NCBI GenBank assembly: GCA_009829735.1
Contig: CM020619.1
Location: forward strand, 20,279,816 to 20,343,815
Direction of reading: 5' to 3'
Length of the DNA: 64,000 nt
DNA from: Pyropia yezoensis
Lineage: Eukaryota > Rhodophyta > Bangiophyceae > Bangiales > Bangiaceae
The notes under the pieces are model-generated. The model was not told where the DNA came from. It made no database searches and worked only from the letters and a program-made list of their open reading frames with translations. The position numbers and the translations under genes are program-made. Shown here in pieces: positions 29,568 to 39,746 of the stretch (position 1 is the first letter of the stretch; the number at the start of each line of letters is the position of its first letter).

Positions 29568-30467
29568 TCAGTTCCGCTGGCTTTTTGGGCAGTCCTTAGC
29601 CAAGTGCCCTTTCTCGCGACAGCGGAGGCACAGACCCTTGCGCATACAGCGCTGGCGTTCGTCTGGCGTCAGCTTGTCGACCTTGATGCTGGAAATGTCC
29701 ATTGGGATAACACCCGTCGTCGGTGGCTTCCCAGAAGTGCTGTTCACATTGCTGGTAATACGGGACGCTCCAGCCTTGGCCGCTTCGACGCGCAGGGCGT
29801 CCGTCATAAGGGACTCAAGATCCGTGTAGGTCTTTAGGCGAAGTGCCTGCCAGATGTCTCGCTTAAGGCCTCGGCTATAGCGGTCGATTTTTTCCGCTTC
29901 GGTGATGTCGGGGATATCCAAGAGGACGCTTGGGAACGTCCTGTTGAACGTCCCGACGTCCTTGATTTGACGCCAGGAGTGCAGTTTGTCCCACGCCGCC
30001 TGCGTCTTGTTCAGTGGGCTGAAGCGACGAATGAGCGCAGCCCGCAGGGCAGTCCAGTCGGGGACCGCGATGGTACGACTGTAGGGATGCCACCAAGTGA
30101 ACGCCTCACCGTCCAGGTAGGTGCAGGCGATCCGGCACGCTTCGTCAGGGTCAGTCAGCCGCACATAAGAGTCCATGTGCGAGCACCACGCTTCAATTGT
30201 CCCGGGCTTGCCGGAGAACAGCGCGGGCTTGTGCGGCCTCGCAGTCGTTGTGCCTGCACCGGTGCTCTTGGCCCGGGCGTCCGACAGCTGTTTCTTGGCG
30301 TTTGACAGTTCTACCTTGTGAGCCTCGAGTTCGGCGCTCATCTGCGAGACGAACGCAGTTAGTTGATTCCATGATTCCGCTGAGGGTGCGGTTGAGGCCG
30401 TGCCTGGATTAGTCGGGCTAATACCAGAGGGATTAGGGGCATCCATTGTAAAAGTCGCAACGATCAA
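29568..30467 (-). CDS. gag: gag with CCHC zinc knuckle, unit A
   Basis: Up to 299 residues; the Met at residue 8 (MDAPNPSG) is an equally good start. Residues 40-70 form a short coiled coil. Residues 85-220 match the retrotransposon gag (capsid) fold, with FSGKPGTIEAWCSHMDSYV, DGEAFTWW and AWDKLHSWRQ. The C-terminus has a nucleocapsid zinc knuckle CX2CX4HX4C (Cys280, Cys283, His288, Cys293). The frame is intact, so gag may still be made. Pol begins 23 bases further on in a different frame. Confidence 0.88.
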   Translation of the reverse strand: MIVATFTMDAPNPSGISPTNPGTASTAPSAESWNQLTAFVSQMSAELEAHKVELSNAKKQLSDARAKSTGAGTTTARPHKPALFSGKPGTIEAWCSHMDSYVRLTDPDEACRIACTYLDGEAFTWWHPYSRTIAVPDWTALRAALIRRFSPLNKTQAAWDKLHSWRQIKDVGTFNRTFPSVLLDIPDITEAEKIDRYSRGLKRDIWQALRLKTYTDLESLMTDALRVEAAKAGASRITSNVNSTSGKPPTTGVIPMDISSIKVDKLTPDERQRCMRKGLCLRCREKGHLAKDCPKSQRN

Positions 30468-30802
30468 ATCAACTAAGCAGATCTAAATCGACTTACTCCG
30501 GTTGGGCGCCGGGCAGGTCCTTAAAGATGTGCAAGGTAATTTGATCCGTCAAAGTAGTGGTACACGAGCTTCTGGACGTGTGCGGCTGTAGTGGCTGCAA
30601 CGATTCCAAAGATGTACAACACTATTTGATGGTTCACAAGTGATGCAATGAAACAGAATTCGACGACTCAAACATGCAATCGGATTTTGCCGCCGGCGTC
30701 CGCGCGCGGGCCCGAGTCGGGTCGCGCCGGATTTCCAAGCGGGGGGTAATCCACGTGGCAAATCGCGCCTCTCGCACAGATCCTGGGGGGTGTTGCGAGG
30801 TG
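30468..30802. other. Spacer between C2H2 ORF and gag, unit A
   Basis: 335 bases with no convincing ORF on the element strand. It could hold the gag start region of a bicistronic RNA or an intron; no strong splice signal was verified. Confidence 0.35.
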
Positions 30803-31423
30803 TCAACCGGTGTGGCGCGCCAGCGTGCGGTGGTGATCCTTGCCACGCTGGTGGCGTTCGAAGTGTTCCACCGTCTCGAATTCGCGATCGCAGATGTCGC
30901 ACCGCGGGCGCGTGGCTGGACGGTTGGCCGTATTGCGGTGGCGCCGCGACCAGCGATGATCGCGCAGCACTGTCAGGCTGCTGCAACGCACGCCACAGGG
31001 CTTGCACACGTACTTCTCCTCGGGGATGCTCTTGGCGATCCGGCGCTGCTCCCGCTGCTCCGTTGCGCGCGCCGCCGTGGGTCGGATGTGCCGAATACGT
31101 GGGGCGGGCGGCGCAGTGTATCGCCGCGCGGGGTCCAGCGGGGGCAGCAACAGGCCCCGACTGGCCGAGCCCGCCGAGCCGGGCGTGGCGGGGCCATTGC
31201 CCGTGCGCGAGAGGGGGGGCTTGGATGCGGCTGCCGCCTTCGAGTCGGCCGTCGCCGGCACAGGGGATGACGTGGATGCCGCCGCCGGTGATGCGCGCGC
31301 CGCCGGGGTGACGCGTGCCTCCGCGGTCGCGCGCGCCGCCAGGGCGCGCACAGTCGCCGCCGAGGAAGTCGGGGCGCCCGCCAACGCCGAGGAAGAATAT
31401 TCGGAACCTGATTTGGCACCCAC
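30803..31423 (-). CDS. C2H2 zinc-finger ORF upstream of gag, unit A
   Basis: 206 residues, the first ORF after the 5' LTR. Residues 1-125 are Ala/Ser/Thr/Pro-rich. The C-terminus carries two zinc fingers of the same CX2CX12HX5H spacing: Cys140, Cys143, His156, His162 and Cys175, Cys178, His191, His197. The H-X5-H spacing is that of U1/matrin-type fingers, which often bind double-stranded RNA or DNA. An overlapping 299-codon frame (30549-31448) has no motif and is judged a shadow. The frame is intact in both units. Ty3/gypsy elements do not normally have such an ORF before gag; a role in RNA binding, regulation or targeting is only a guess. Confidence 0.65.
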   Translation of the reverse strand: MGAKSGSEYSSSALAGAPTSSAATVRALAARATAEARVTPAARASPAAASTSSPVPATADSKAAAASKPPLSRTGNGPATPGSAGSASRGLLLPPLDPARRYTAPPAPRIRHIRPTAARATEQREQRRIAKSIPEEKYVCKPCGVRCSSLTVLRDHRWSRRHRNTANRPATRPRCDICDREFETVEHFERHQRGKDHHRTLARHTG

Positions 31424-31641
31424 TGGGTTTCAACAATCCGTTGACCAAAAGAAAAAAGCCGTGACAGGGGCCACCAGGGCAGTGTCAGGGCCGTGTTCTT
31501 TCGGTGTGATTCGTGGAACCCGCTGCGTTCGTATTACAATGCCCGAGGCACGCCGAACACAGGGGGCAGCACGAGGGCACAATCGCAGGGGAAGCCGAAT
31601 CGGGAACGGAATCAAAACGTCACCGACAGGAGGAAGTCTAA

Positions 31642-31657
31642 CTATCTGAAGCTACCA
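31642..31657 (-). promoter_or_regulatory. Candidate primer-binding site next to LTR 2
   Basis: The minus strand reads TGGTAGCTTCAGATAG two bases inside the LTR end. TGG fits the CCA tail of a tRNA; the primer species is not identified. The same site lies at 37867-37882. Confidence 0.55.
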
Positions 31658-31659
31658 CA

Positions 31660-32531
31660 TGTGAGGCACAACCCACACCCGGGCAGCCCTCAACGTACTG
31701 GTGAACGGTGTCAGCTGCCCGCGCAAGCCAATGAGGCTGCGGGGCGCGGGGAAGGTGACGGGCAGGGTGACGGTGATGGGGGTGGGGAAGGAGATGGGCG
31801 TGACGTCGGTGAGGGTCGAGTGGGTCGAGGGGTTCGAGGGTAAAGGAGGTCGTTGTGTCTGTGTTTGTTGTCCCCCCCGAGGTTTCCCCGGGTGGCGCCC
31901 GCACTCACGCATTATGTAACCCCGGGGGGGCACACAGGGTGCCCCAAAGCATGCGATTGCTCGTGCCGCCCGGGAGGCGGCACCAATGGGCTCAAAACAA
32001 GGCATAGGCTCTCAGAACAAGTCAAGGTGGGTGTGCGCGCCCCAAGGCGCCCCACCAGACAGCCCCAAGCAGGGGCGGTGGCGGCGTGGGGCGCTCGTGG
32101 CGCCGCGCGGCTGGCCTCACACGCCGGTTGGCCGGAAAGGCCGCAGAGGCGTGTAAGCCAGACGCCAGTCTTCGGGTCGAAAATCTCCCGTGGGTCAGCA
32201 AATCTTGCCATTCCCATTGGCTCGTGGGGAGATTGTCCCGGCTGGCCGATGAGTCAGAGATGTGGCTTGTCCTGTGGTCCGTTAGTCCTCTGATCCGCGG
32301 AGAGAAAATATCCGTCCGGGGATGAGTCAGGGTACTAACGGGTAGCCGATCCGTGGCTCTCGTGCTGACCGTCCGCGACCCGTAGAATCTCGGCCGGACA
32401 CCGCGGCATCTCCAGATTACCAGGGAGTTGATGCGTCTTGGAAGGAGTTGGCTGAGAAGGACAGGGAAGGAGAGGCCCCAGTCCTTATCCCCGAAGCTAG
32501 AGTCTTGGGATTTAGGGGGCATATCCTTACA
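31660..32531 (-). repeat. LTR 2, shared middle LTR of the array
   Basis: 872 bp. At LTR position 11 it has the LTR 3 base; from position 89 onward it has LTR 1 bases at every site where LTRs 1 and 3 differ that I checked. This points to a crossover between positions 12 and 88. Confidence 0.9.
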
Positions 32532-32545
32532 CCTCCCCCCCCTTA
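32532..32545 (-). promoter_or_regulatory. Polypurine tract of unit B
   Basis: Same tract as 26307-26320, adjacent to LTR 2. Confidence 0.75.
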
Positions 32546-33301
32546 GGACGCGCGGCGAAGGAACGCGTCCAAAACCTCAGGTGCGTGCACAAGGTCTTGC
32601 TTGGTCAGCCAGGAGTTCTCGCTGACGTCACAGCCTTTCCACTTGACGAGGTACTGTAGGCGTCCTCGGCGCTTTCGTGACCGTATGATGGAGTCGACTT
32701 CGTACTCGACCGAACCGTCCGGAAATGTAACCGGAGGCGGAACGGGAGGAAGTCGGCCGTACGGGTCAGCGCGGTACGGCTTTAGCAAGCTCGCATGGAA
32801 GGCGTTGTGAACCTTGTGATCGAGCACCGCTTGGGGAAGATCCAGGCGGAAAGTCAGATCATTCATGCTTTCAGTGACGCGATAGGGTCCTGAGTACTTG
32901 GGCATCAGCTTCCGAGCGCCTTGGAAGGCGTCTGGCATAAGGTGTTTGGTACTTAGAAGCACCAGATCGTCGACGGCAATCTTGCAAGGTCGGCGATGGC
33001 GATTTGCGTACGCCGAGCGCGCCTCATTTGCACTCTTGATGGTTGATATGGCAGTCTCCTGAGCACGTTGGAGACCGCTTAGCCAGTCAGACACTGCAGG
33101 TATACTTGATTCTGACTTGTCGAGGATGTCCATTGGAACTGTCTTGGGTTCGAATCCGTAGTTCAGGAAGAAGGGTGAGTACGTCGTCACAGCATTTGGC
33201 GACCGGTTGTAGGCTACTTCAGCAGCAACCAAGAATAGGTCCCAATCGCCCTGGTGATGGTTGGCGAAATTTCGCAGGACTTCCTCAATCTTCTTGTTCA
33301 T
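32543..33301 (-). CDS. pol: Integrase C-terminal half and chromodomain, unit B
   Basis: Encodes the same 252 residues as 26318-27076, with the same SH3-like region and chromodomain. Confidence 0.85.
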   Translation of the reverse strand: MNKKIEEVLRNFANHHQGDWDLFLVAAEVAYNRSPNAVTTYSPFFLNYGFEPKTVPMDILDKSESSIPAVSDWLSGLQRAQETAISTIKSANEARSAYANRHRRPCKIAVDDLVLLSTKHLMPDAFQGARKLMPKYSGPYRVTESMNDLTFRLDLPQAVLDHKVHNAFHASLLKPYRADPYGRLPPVPPPVTFPDGSVEYEVDSIIRSRKRRGRLQYLVKWKGCDVSENSWLTKQDLVHAPEVLDAFLRRAS

Positions 33302-33337
33302 AATCTCAGTCTGTCCGTCAGTTTGCGGGTGGTAGGC

Positions 33338-34933
33338 TCAAGATGCCTTGACCTTGACTTTGAGGATCTCCGTGAGTGACCGCCAAAAGTTGGAGAAGAA
33401 GATGCGGTCCCTGTCGCAGACGACATCAGCAGGGAGTCCGTGGTGTCGATAGACATGATCGTGATAGAGCTGTGCTGCAACTGGCGCGGTACAGTCCGGC
33501 TTCATAGGGGCGAGGCGAATCATTTTGGAGAGGCGGTCGACAACGACGTAAATCCCGTTGTGACCTCTTGGAGTCAGAGGAAGAGGCGTGATAAAGTCCA
33601 TGGAGACACTTGCCCATCGTTGGTTCGGGGGATCTAGAGGTTTGAGGTGACCCAGAGGTGAATGGGTGCTAGCCTTGTTTCGCTGGCACAAATCACATGT
33701 TTGTACGTATCTTTGGATGTCCTTCCGCATTGTTTTCCAGTAGTACTTGGAAGAAATGGCCTTCGTTGTTTTCTTGACTCCCATGTGCCCTTGGCACGGG
33801 ACATCGTGGTAGTCGTGGAGTAGTCTTTTGCGTAGAGTACCGACAGGGATACACGTGCGGTCACCTCGCTTCAACAACCTCATGTGCAGCCGGTAGGGAG
33901 ATACCGGGTCTTTGACTAGGTCGGAAAACTCGGGGTCCGCGTCGTACTCTTGTTCAAAGGTGGCAAGGTCTTGATCACTTTGGTTGATGGTCATGAGGTT
34001 GTTGATTTCAGTTTTCTTGGGGATGGCTTTGATGGTCTTCGCCAGCACGCGACTAAGGAGGTCTTGATTGGGGGCGTGCTTGTCGGGAGCATCTTGTGGC
34101 TGCCTGGAAAGGGCATCAGCCACGGGATTTGAAGTGCCCTTCATGGGGACAATCTTGAACTGGAACTGGTCCAGAAGCTCCAGCCATTTGACTTGACGAT
34201 CTTTGAGCTTTTCTTGGGTTCTTAGGTATCTCAGGGACTCATTGTCGGTGTGGACGTCAAAGGGTCTTCCGTAGAGGTAGCAGCGCCAATGGCGGATGGC
34301 TTGTACGACTGCAAAAAGTTCTCGTACACGAATACTGTAGCGTTGCTCGTGGATGTTAAGAGTTAAAGAAAAGTATGCCACTGGACGCCGTCCGCGTCCG
34401 TCATGTTGCTCAATGACTGCGCCAACAGCATATCCGCTGGCATCGGTAGACACGTGGATGGGATATCTCTTGTCGAAAGGCCTTAGTACTGGTGCGGTTG
34501 TTGTCAGATTCTGCAGCTGCTCGAAAGCTTTCTGGGCGTCTGGGGTCCACTCGAAGTCGACATTCCCAGTCAGCCTCGTCAAAGGCGTGGCTACGGCCGC
34601 CATTCCCTTGATAAATCTGCGGTAGAAGTTGACCATACCGAGGAAGGATTGCACGTCCTTTTTGCTTCTCGGTGTTGCCCATGTACGAATGGCTTGGACC
34701 TTGTAGTCTTCCATGGAGAAGCCTTTCTCGGAGATGGCGTGACCGAGGTAGTCCACAGTGGTCCGAGCGAATTGGCACTTGCTCAACTTGGCGTAGAGCT
34801 TGTGTTCTTGTAGTTTGTCGAGTGGTAATCTTAGGTGCTTGAGTTGATCGTCATAGGTTTCGCTGTAGACCAGGATGTCGTCGATGTAGACGCAGATGAA
34901 GTCGTACAGGTAGGGTCTGAAGACATCGTTCAT
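33338..34933 (-). pseudogene. pol: RT (C-terminal part), RNase H and integrase N-terminal half, unit B
   Basis: Encodes the same 531 residues as 27113-28708, with the same deletion scar at its start and the same in-frame TGA at its end (33338-33340). Confidence 0.88.
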
Positions 34934-35769
34934 TCGTCCTTTTTAGCCGCAAAGAGGACGGAAGAACCCCACGGTGAGGCGCTTGGTTGGATGAATCCCT
35001 TCCTTATTAGGACGGCAAGTTGGGTCTTGAGTTCTTTGAGCTCCCATTCGGCTAGTCGGTAAATTCCGCTACGACGTGGTTGGGCATCGTCGGTAAGCTT
35101 GATGCTAAACTTGTGACTGCGCTCAGGAGGAAGTCCGTCGGGGAGCTCGTCTGGAAAGACGTCGGCGTATTCTTTAAGAATCTCTTGAACTTCTCTCTTT
35201 TCGTCGGCGTGTCCCATCGTAATGGCGTTAATGTCGAAGTTGGTGGAGGGATCTTCGGACTGCAGGTAGATCGCAAAAACCGGGCACCTTCGGACGAGGT
35301 CCCGGGCGAGACGTTGCCGACTGATCAGGGGTTCAAGCTTCTTCAGGGAGGCTGTGATAGAGATGTTCTTGTGGTTGAACTTGAAGGAGATCTTGTTTTT
35401 CTTGTTGTTGATTTTGGCGTCCTTGTCATCGCGCCACTTCTTTCCCAGGATGAGGTCGTATGCGTTTAAGTCACATACAGCAAATCGTAGTCGTTCTTGA
35501 TACGGTCCAATGTGAATCTCAAGGGGTTCAATGGTTTCAGCGAGGACATGAGAGCGGCCATCGGGCATGCTTGCCGCAATGTCCGTTTCCTTAGTGTTCA
35601 CAAGCAGGGAGGTCACGAGGCGCCTTGAGACGAAGTTGATGGGAGATCTGTCGTCAAACAGCACCTTAATAACTTTGCCATTGACAGAGGCAGTAGAAAG
35701 CAGAAGCCCGAGTCGCGGGCCTTCAAACGGTGACGACATATTTTCAGGAACCGAAGAAGCGTCTTTCAC
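34930..35769 (-). pseudogene. pol: Aspartic protease and RT N-terminus, unit B
   Basis: Same as 28705-29544 except for one residue (Ile for Phe in the KETD-AASMP segment). The RT deletion junction is identical. Confidence 0.82.
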
Positions 35770-35792
35770 AAGTGTTGATGACGGTTGCTGCT

Positions 35793-36692
35793 TCAGTTCC
35801 GCTGGCTTTTTGGGCAGTCCTTAGCCAAGTGCCCTTTCTCGCGACAGCGGAGGCACAGACCCTTGCGCATACAGCGCTGGCGTTCGTCTGGCGTCAGCTT
35901 GTCGACCTTGATGCTGGAAATGTCCATTGGGATAACACCCGTCGTCGGTGGCTTCCCAGAAGTGCTGTTCACATTGCTGGTAATACGGGACGCTCCAGCC
36001 TTGGCCGCTTCGACGCGCAGGGCGTCCGTCATAAGGGACTCAAGATCCGTGTAGGTCTTTAGGCGAAGTGCCTGCCAGATGTCTCGCTTAAGGCCTCGGC
36101 TATAGCGGTCGATTTTTTCCGCTTCGGTGATGTCGGGGATATCCAAGAGGACGCTTGGGAACGTCCTGTTGAACGTCCCGACGTCCTTGATTTGACGCCA
36201 GGAGTGCAGTTTGTCCCACGCCGCCTGCGTCTTGTTCAGTGGGCTGAAGCGACGAATGAGCGCAGCCCGCAGGGCAGTCCAGTCGGGGACCGCGATGGTA
36301 CGACTGTAGGGATGCCACCAAGTGAACGCCTCACCGTCCAGGTAGGTGCAGGCGATCCGGCACGCTTCGTCAGGGTCAGTCAGCCGCACATAAGAGTCCA
36401 TGTGCGAGCACCACGCTTCAATTGTCCCGGGCTTGCCGGAGAACAGCGCGGGCTTGTGCGGCCTCGCAGTCGTTGTGCCTGCACCGGTGCTCTTGGCCCG
36501 GGCGTCCGACAGCTGTTTCTTGGCGTTTGACAGTTCTACCTTGTGAGCCTCGAGTTCGGCGCTCATCTGCGAGACGAACGCAGTTAGTTGATTCCATGAT
36601 TCCGCTGAGGGTGCGGTTGAGGCCGTGCCTGGATTAGTCGGGCTAATACCAGAGGGATTAGGGGCATCCATTGTAAAAGTCGCAACGATCAA
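35793..36692 (-). CDS. gag: gag with CCHC zinc knuckle, unit B
   Basis: Encodes the same 299 residues as the unit A gag, including the intact CX2CX4HX4C knuckle. Confidence 0.88.
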   Translation of the reverse strand: MIVATFTMDAPNPSGISPTNPGTASTAPSAESWNQLTAFVSQMSAELEAHKVELSNAKKQLSDARAKSTGAGTTTARPHKPALFSGKPGTIEAWCSHMDSYVRLTDPDEACRIACTYLDGEAFTWWHPYSRTIAVPDWTALRAALIRRFSPLNKTQAAWDKLHSWRQIKDVGTFNRTFPSVLLDIPDITEAEKIDRYSRGLKRDIWQALRLKTYTDLESLMTDALRVEAAKAGASRITSNVNSTSGKPPTTGVIPMDISSIKVDKLTPDERQRCMRKGLCLRCREKGHLAKDCPKSQRN

Positions 36693-37027
36693 ATCAACTA
36701 AGCAGATCTAAATCGACTTACTCCGGTTGGGCGCCGGGCAGGTCCTTAAAGATGTGCAAGGTAATTTGATCCGTCAAAGTAGTGGTACACGAGCTTCTGG
36801 ACGTGTGCGGCTGTAGTGGCTGCAACGATTCCAAAGATGTACAACACTATTTGATGGTTCACAAGTGATGCAATGAAACAGAATTCGACGACTCAAACAT
36901 GCAATCGGATTTTGCCGCCGGCGTCCGCGCGCGGGCCCGAGTCGGGTCGCGCCGGATTTCCAAGCGGGGGGTAATCCACGTGGCAAATCGCGCCTCTCGC
37001 ACAGATCCTGGGGGGTGTTGCGAGGTG

Positions 37028-37648
37028 TCAACCGGTGTGGCGCGCCAGCGTGCGGTGGTGATCCTTGCCACGCTGGTGGCGTTCGAAGTGTTCCACCGTC
37101 TCGAATTCGCGATCGCAGATGTCGCACCGCGGGCGCGTGGCTGGACGGTTGGCCGTATTGCGGTGGCGCCGCGACCAGCGATGATCGCGCAGCACTGTCA
37201 GGCTGCTGCAACGCACGCCACAGGGCTTGCACACGTACTTCTCCTCGGGGATGCTCTTGGCGATCCGGCGCTGCTCCCGCTGCTCCGTTGCGCGCGCCGC
37301 CGTGGGTCGGATGTGCCGAATACGTGGGGCGGGCGGCGCAGTGTATCGCCGCGCGGGGTCCAGCGGGGGCAGCAACAGGCCCCGACTGGCCGAGCCCGCC
37401 GAGCCGGGCGTGGCGGGGCCATTGCCCGTGCGCGAGAGGGGGGGCTTGGATGCGGCTGCCGCCTTCGAGTCGGCCGTCGCCGGCACAGGGGATGACGTGG
37501 ATGCCGCCGCCGGTGATGCGCGCGCCGCCGGGGTGACGCGTGCCTCCGCGGTCGCGCGCGCCGCCAGGGCGCGCACAGTCGCCGCCGAGGAAGTCGGGGC
37601 GCCCGCCAACGCCGAGGAAGAATATTCGGAACCTGATTTGGCACCCAC
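37028..37648 (-). CDS. C2H2 zinc-finger ORF upstream of gag, unit B
   Basis: Encodes the same 206 residues as 30803-31423, both CX2CX12HX5H fingers intact. Confidence 0.65.
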   Translation of the reverse strand: MGAKSGSEYSSSALAGAPTSSAATVRALAARATAEARVTPAARASPAAASTSSPVPATADSKAAAASKPPLSRTGNGPATPGSAGSASRGLLLPPLDPARRYTAPPAPRIRHIRPTAARATEQREQRRIAKSIPEEKYVCKPCGVRCSSLTVLRDHRWSRRHRNTANRPATRPRCDICDREFETVEHFERHQRGKDHHRTLARHTG

Positions 37649-37866
37649 TGGGTTTCAACAATCCGTTGACCAAAAGAAAAAAGCCGTGACAGGGGCCACC
37701 AGGGCAGTGTCAGGGCCGTGTTCTTTCGGTGTGATTCGTGGAACCCGCTGCGTTCGTATTACAATGCCCGAGGCACGCCGAACACAGGGGGCAGCACGAG
37801 GGCACAATCGCAGGGGAAGCCGAATCGGGAACGGAATCAAAACGTCACCGACAGGAGGAAGTCTAA

Positions 37867-37882
37867 CTATCTGAAGCTACCA
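37867..37882 (-). promoter_or_regulatory. Candidate primer-binding site next to LTR 3
   Basis: Identical to 31642-31657. This is the primer site of the original 5' LTR. Confidence 0.55.
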
Positions 37883-37884
37883 CA

Positions 37885-38757
37885 TGTGAGGCACAACCCA
37901 CACCCGGGCAGCCCTCAACGTACTGGTGAACGGTGTCAGCTGCCCGCGCAAGCCAATGAGGCTGCGGGGCGCAGGGAAGGTGACGGGCGGGGTGACGGTG
38001 ATGGGGGTGGGGAAGAAGATGGGCGTGACGTCGGTGAGGGTCGAGTGGGTCGAAGGGTTCGAGGGTAAATGAGGTCGTTGTGTCTGTGTTTGTTGTCCCC
38101 CCCGAGGTCTCCGCGGGTGGCGCCCGCACTCACGCATTATATACCCCCGGGGGGGCACACAGGGTGCTTCAAAGTATGCGATTGCCCGTGTCGCCGGGGA
38201 GGCAGCGCCAATGGGCTCAAAACAAGGCATAGGCTCTCAGAACAAGTCAAGGTGGGTGTGCGCGCCCCAAGGCGCCCCACCAGACAGCCCCAAGCAGGGG
38301 CGGTGGCGGCGTGGGGCGCTCGTGGCGCCGCGCGGCTGGCCTCACACGCCGGTCGGCCGGAAAGGCCGCAGAGGCGTGTAAGCCAGACGCCAGTCTTCGG
38401 GTCGAAAATCTCCCGTGGGTCAGCAAATCTTGCCATTCCCATTGGCTCGTGGGGAGATTGTCCCGGCTGGCCGATGAGTCAGAGATGTGGCTTGTCCTGT
38501 GGTCCGTTAGTCCTCTGATCCGCGGAGAGAAAATATCCGTCCGGGGATGAGTCAGGGTACTAACGGGTAGCCGATCCGTGGCTCTCGTGCTGACCGTCCG
38601 CGACAGGTAGAATCTCGGCCGGACACCGCGGCATCTCCAGATTACCAGGGAGTTGATGCGTCTTGGAAGGAGTTGGCTGAGAAGGACAGGGAAGGAGAGG
38701 CCCCAGTCCTTATCCCCGAAGCTAGAGTCTTGGGCATTTAGGGGGCATATCCTTACA
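37885..38757 (-). repeat. LTR 3 (original 5' LTR of the array)
   Basis: 873 bp. It differs from LTR 2 at roughly 20 sites, mostly between LTR positions 89 and about 335, plus a one-base insertion near 38735. Confidence 0.92.
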
Positions 38758-38762
38758 CTGAG
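38758..38762. repeat. Target-site duplication CTGAG, right copy
   Basis: Matches 25430-25434. Confidence 0.9.
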
Positions 38763-39746
38763 CTACCATTGGCGCCCCTTTCTCCTGGCGGCCCTCTTCG
38801 GGGAGACCCGCCCGGCTCCCCTGACGACGGATGGAGTGACGAGGAGGACCCTGATTCCTTCCTGCCGCAGCGGGGGCCCATGGAGGACCAGTTCTCCCGC
38901 GCCGCGATCGACGCCGTCTACGTCAACCACCCCAGCATCCGCGGGTACAACCTGCCGGTGGGGTCCGGCACGGGCACCTACAGCATCTACCTGCGGCCCT
39001 ATCCCGTCCGCAACGACACCGAGTTTGCCATCAACTTCCCCGACAACTGCAACACGCGCCGGGAGGCTACCGCGCTCTACACTACCTGCGCGTGGCTCGG
39101 ATAGATCAACAACGGCCTGCGCACCCTCGAGAAGCACCTCCGCCGGGACGCGATCTCCACGGCCGACGCCGCCGATCAGGTGGCCACGTGGCGCACCGCC
39201 GTCTACCAGATTTTCTCCTGCACCTCAGCCTCGTATGACATCCTCATCCTCCTCCGCAAGGACCGCCACTACGCCAACAGCCTCTACAGGGACATGATCC
39301 TCCACCGCACGGCGGGGCGGGACTCCCCAGCCGTCGCCCGCTACAACGTCCGGGTCGCGGCTGACCGCGGCGGCATTGTTGCACACGACGAGGCGCGCGC
39401 GGAGGTTTTCGGCCGCCACCACGCGCAAGGCGACTGCGGCGGCCGCGGCGACATGCCGGGCGGAAAGCGGGGGGGCGGCGGCCACGGCGGCGGTGGTGGT
39501 GGTGGCGGCGGTGGCGGCCCGGGCGGTGGCGCAGGCGGTCACCGGGGCGGCGGCCGTGGCCACCGCCAAGGACGCGGCAACCAGCCGCAGCCGGCACCGC
39601 AACCGCCGCAACCTGCCCAGCGCCCCCCTCGCCAGCTGGGCGGCGGCGGGGCAGCCGGCGGCGCGGGCGCGAGCGACCAGCACGGCCGCGGCCGCGGCGG
39701 TGGCCGCGGTGCGAGGGATCCTCCCCCGGCGCCTGCCCAAGCCTAA
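38763..39746 (+). pseudogene. 3' part of the split ORF, Gly-rich C-terminus, in-frame TAG
   Basis: The frame continues in phase from the Glu codon at the target site. It begins LPLAPLSPGGP, has an acidic stretch (DDGWSDEEDPD), then a folded-looking region (IDAVYVNHPSIRGYNLPV, then IYLRPYPVRNDTEFAINF). A TAG at 39102-39104 interrupts it; the same frame resumes with LEKHLRRDAIS and LLRKDRHYANSLYRDM, then a Gly/Gln/Pro/Arg-rich tail and TAA at 39744-39746. The order (acidic N-terminus, helical core, RGG-like tail) resembles gag-like or RNA-binding proteins. I do not recognise the family; it may itself be an old transposon gene. Confidence 0.5.

Larger units (their letters stand above)
25435..38757 (-). 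mobile_element. Tandem Ty3/gypsy chromovirus array, LTR-int-LTR-int-LTR (element 2)
   Basis: Three LTRs (25435-26306, 31660-32531, 37885-38757) alternate with two internal regions of 5,353 bp; the repeat period is exactly 6,225 bp. One CTGAG target duplication flanks the whole array and none lies inside. On the minus strand each unit reads: LTR, primer site, C2H2 zinc-finger ORF, gag, protease, deleted RT, RNase H, integrase, chromodomain, polypurine tract, LTR. The two internal units appear almost identical (one substitution noticed: 29352 A versus 35577-35580 T region). The array most likely formed by unequal LTR-LTR recombination after a single insertion. Confidence 0.93.

Noticed and set aside
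30549..31448. 299-codon minus-strand frame overlapping the C2H2 ORF (also 36774-37673)
   Set aside because: No motif, and the overlapping frame carries two complete zinc fingers; the longer frame is a shadow.
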